Assembly (NCBI RefSeq): GCF_932276165.1 | Contig: NC_063986.1 | Location: forward strand, 5,220,501-5,284,500 | Length of the DNA stretch: 64,000 nucleotides | From: Plutella xylostella | Lineage: Eukaryota > Arthropoda > Insecta > Lepidoptera > Plutellidae | Direction: 5' to 3' | Notes under the pieces: model-generated | Databases searched by the model: none | What the model saw: the letters and a program-made list of their open reading frames with translations, nothing else | What the model was told of the DNA's origin: nothing | Shown: positions 62,333-64,000 of the stretch, one piece after another | How positions within the stretch are numbered: the first letter of the stretch is position 1 | Layout of the letters: each line of letters opens with the position of its first letter | Made by a program: the position numbers and the translations under genes

Positions 62333-64000
62333 TAATTAGGCATATTATAACATAATTGCGTTAACTATGTGTAAGTATGTATCTACTTAACTGATGACGT
62401 TGAGATTCCCTGGAAATTTTCGCAAAGCGCAGTGGTTGGTTAGCTGAAGGGAAGTCCATAAGAAACAAGGCGCCCTACGGCTCCGTCCCCAACAGCCCGG
62501 TAGTGTTGCGAAGGTCATTATTACGGCCACAATAATTCGTGAAAATAGAAAATATGATGAACCCTTTCCGCCCCATACCCTACCCTAATCCGGGCAAGAA
62601 AGTCAAGCTTTCGAGCACGTGGAGGGGTGTGTCAGTTGACCCGTGTAGCGACGTACACTGCACACTCGCTCGTGAATCAACAGCGAGGTCACGTCACGCC
62701 GATAGCGAACTGTTTACGTTGTCAATGAATAGATTGTTTTAATTTAGATGCGTTGGTCGTTCTGTATACTTACCTACCTAATGTGATAGCTGCGGGTCAG
62801 GCGGTGGCACTTTCTCTTGTTGATTGGTGATAATAGTGTCCTCTTGGCCGAATTTTTACTACGGCGACGTTTTCTGTTGAGAGCAGCCATGTGCGCGGCA
62901 GCAGATGAAACTTAGTGCCCTTATTGAACTCTCCTTTCCATCACTCTCAGAATAACACAATGGGATGCAGGCCGAAATAACTGTAGAGTTAGGTGCGGGA
63001 CCCACTGCTTTACATGGCTATCCGACAGCATATGAATTATCCTTGTATCCTCACCAAACTTGGAAACCACAATATCCCACCCGCTAATCAAACCGGAGGC
63101 CACTAGACTAGACCACACAGGTTGATTTTGGTTGGTATCATTTCATGAGATGTTAGATGAAGAGTATGCTAGAGATGGGGTGACGTGACGACATGCAAAA
63201 GGTGGTTGGTAAAGATTGGTTGCGGAAAGCGTTCAGGAGTGGACTGCTATAGACTGATGATGATGATGAAATCAAATCATCAAATGGCTGATACTAAACA
63301 AATATCACTAAAACAGAGTTGTTATTATTTAAGTAAGTGTCTAAGTTTTATGGGTATTAAAACTATTTTATCCGTATCATGAAAACCTACATTTTTATCG
63401 TAGGGTGGGTGGTGTGTGGTTGGGGTGGTGGTAGTTAACTAACTACTTCCCATGTTAAGTCTGTAACTGTCCTAGCGATTTATAAATCTTATTGAAAATA
63501 CAAGTCTATATTTTAACTTCTTTTTTTTTACTTGCACCAGGTAGTGCTGAACATTACATTTAACTTTTGTAACTTATTCTAATTTTAATACTGGCAAAAC
63601 GTAGTTTATTTGCTCAGTGGACAAAACCTTAAATTCTTTGTTCAAAATTGGGCTCTATAAAGTTTACCGTTATACCTATATCATTTTCGACTAGCAAAAT
63701 TTATTAAAATTAAGTTTTGTGCCTTCAGAATCGACACCATGACTGGTAGTTATCTCGATACCTCGATAGATACAGTTGGCTGTCTGCAGTATCGCCCCCT
63801 ACGAGCTGAACTGCGCATGTTAGATGTATGAGATCGATGAAAAAATCACTGAAATAGTAATCACTTATTGCTTCATGCTTATGACCTACACGTGATATCC
63901 AAAAAACTTATACTTACAACGCAAATTGGAGTAAAAAAAGGTTATCACATTTTTCCAATCTTGGCCAATATTGTATTGTTCTTGTAAGGTCAATCAACTT
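62333..64000. other. Intergenic DNA to the right edge
   Basis: GC-richer at 62400-62740 without a supported exon; otherwise AT-rich. A LINE tail-like fragment lies at about 63140-63270. The sequence may contain the 5' region of a gene beyond the window, but nothing proves it. Confidence 0.4.
63140..63270 (+). mobile_element. LINE 3'-tail fragment
   Basis: GTTCAGGAGTGGACTGCTAT followed by AGACTGATGATGATGATGA, a typical end of decayed lepidopteran non-LTR elements. No coding left. Confidence 0.5.

Overview
This window looks like nuclear genomic DNA from a lepidopteran (moth or butterfly). It is AT-rich with GC-richer exons, its genes are split by GT-AG introns, and it is packed with repeats of lepidopteran type: tRNA-like SINEs, RTE and jockey LINEs with GATGAT tails, Helitron-like elements ending in CTAG, and hairpin MITEs. 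The species cannot be named from the sequence alone.

Layout. (1) 1281-5335 (-) and 6738-13194 (+) are two paralogous SV2/SVOP-like major facilitator transporters arranged head to head across a 1.4 kb divergent promoter region that carries a SINE. The plus copy is complete (11 exons, 509 codons). The minus copy runs off the left edge, and its last two coding exons are not visible. (2) 13372-14933 is a palindromic MITE split by a decayed Harbinger element. (3) 16249-36533 (+) is phosphopantothenate-cysteine ligase (PPCS, coenzyme A synthesis; 7 coding exons, 328 codons). Intron 1 holds a full-length jockey-like LINE (16679-21096) with a 14-bp target-site duplication and an intact 900-residue ORF2. 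Intron 2 holds a 1.6 kb element with arms of about 590 bp. Intron 5 holds two head-to-tail copies (26259-31332 and 31333-about 35765) of a Helitron-like element filled with tandem repeats. (4) 40865-46184 (+) is a TOGARAM-like gene: a long acidic, probably disordered region followed by one C-terminal TOG/HEAT domain. (5) 52375-55336 is a TTAA-flanked inverted-repeat element containing a decayed RTE LINE, which itself contains a SINE. (6) 56337-56534 (-) is a 65-residue secreted peptide precursor with a well-formed TATA box and initiator; its Cys-looped core resembles allatostatin C/somatostatin-type peptides. (7) From about 56750 to 64000 I see only intergenic DNA with MITEs and SINEs.

The protein genes do not form a functional unit. 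They are ordinary neighbours: membrane transport, CoA synthesis, microtubule/cilium regulation and a possible neuropeptide. The more unusual content is structural: the tandem Helitron-like dimer with different insertions in each copy, the nested elements whose insertion order can be read directly, and tandem duplication of exon 3' ends with their splice donors in two neighbouring genes (PPCS and the TOGARAM-like gene).

Exon limits were read by eye from splice consensus, reading-frame phase and, for the transporters, paralogue comparison. No similarity search was run.
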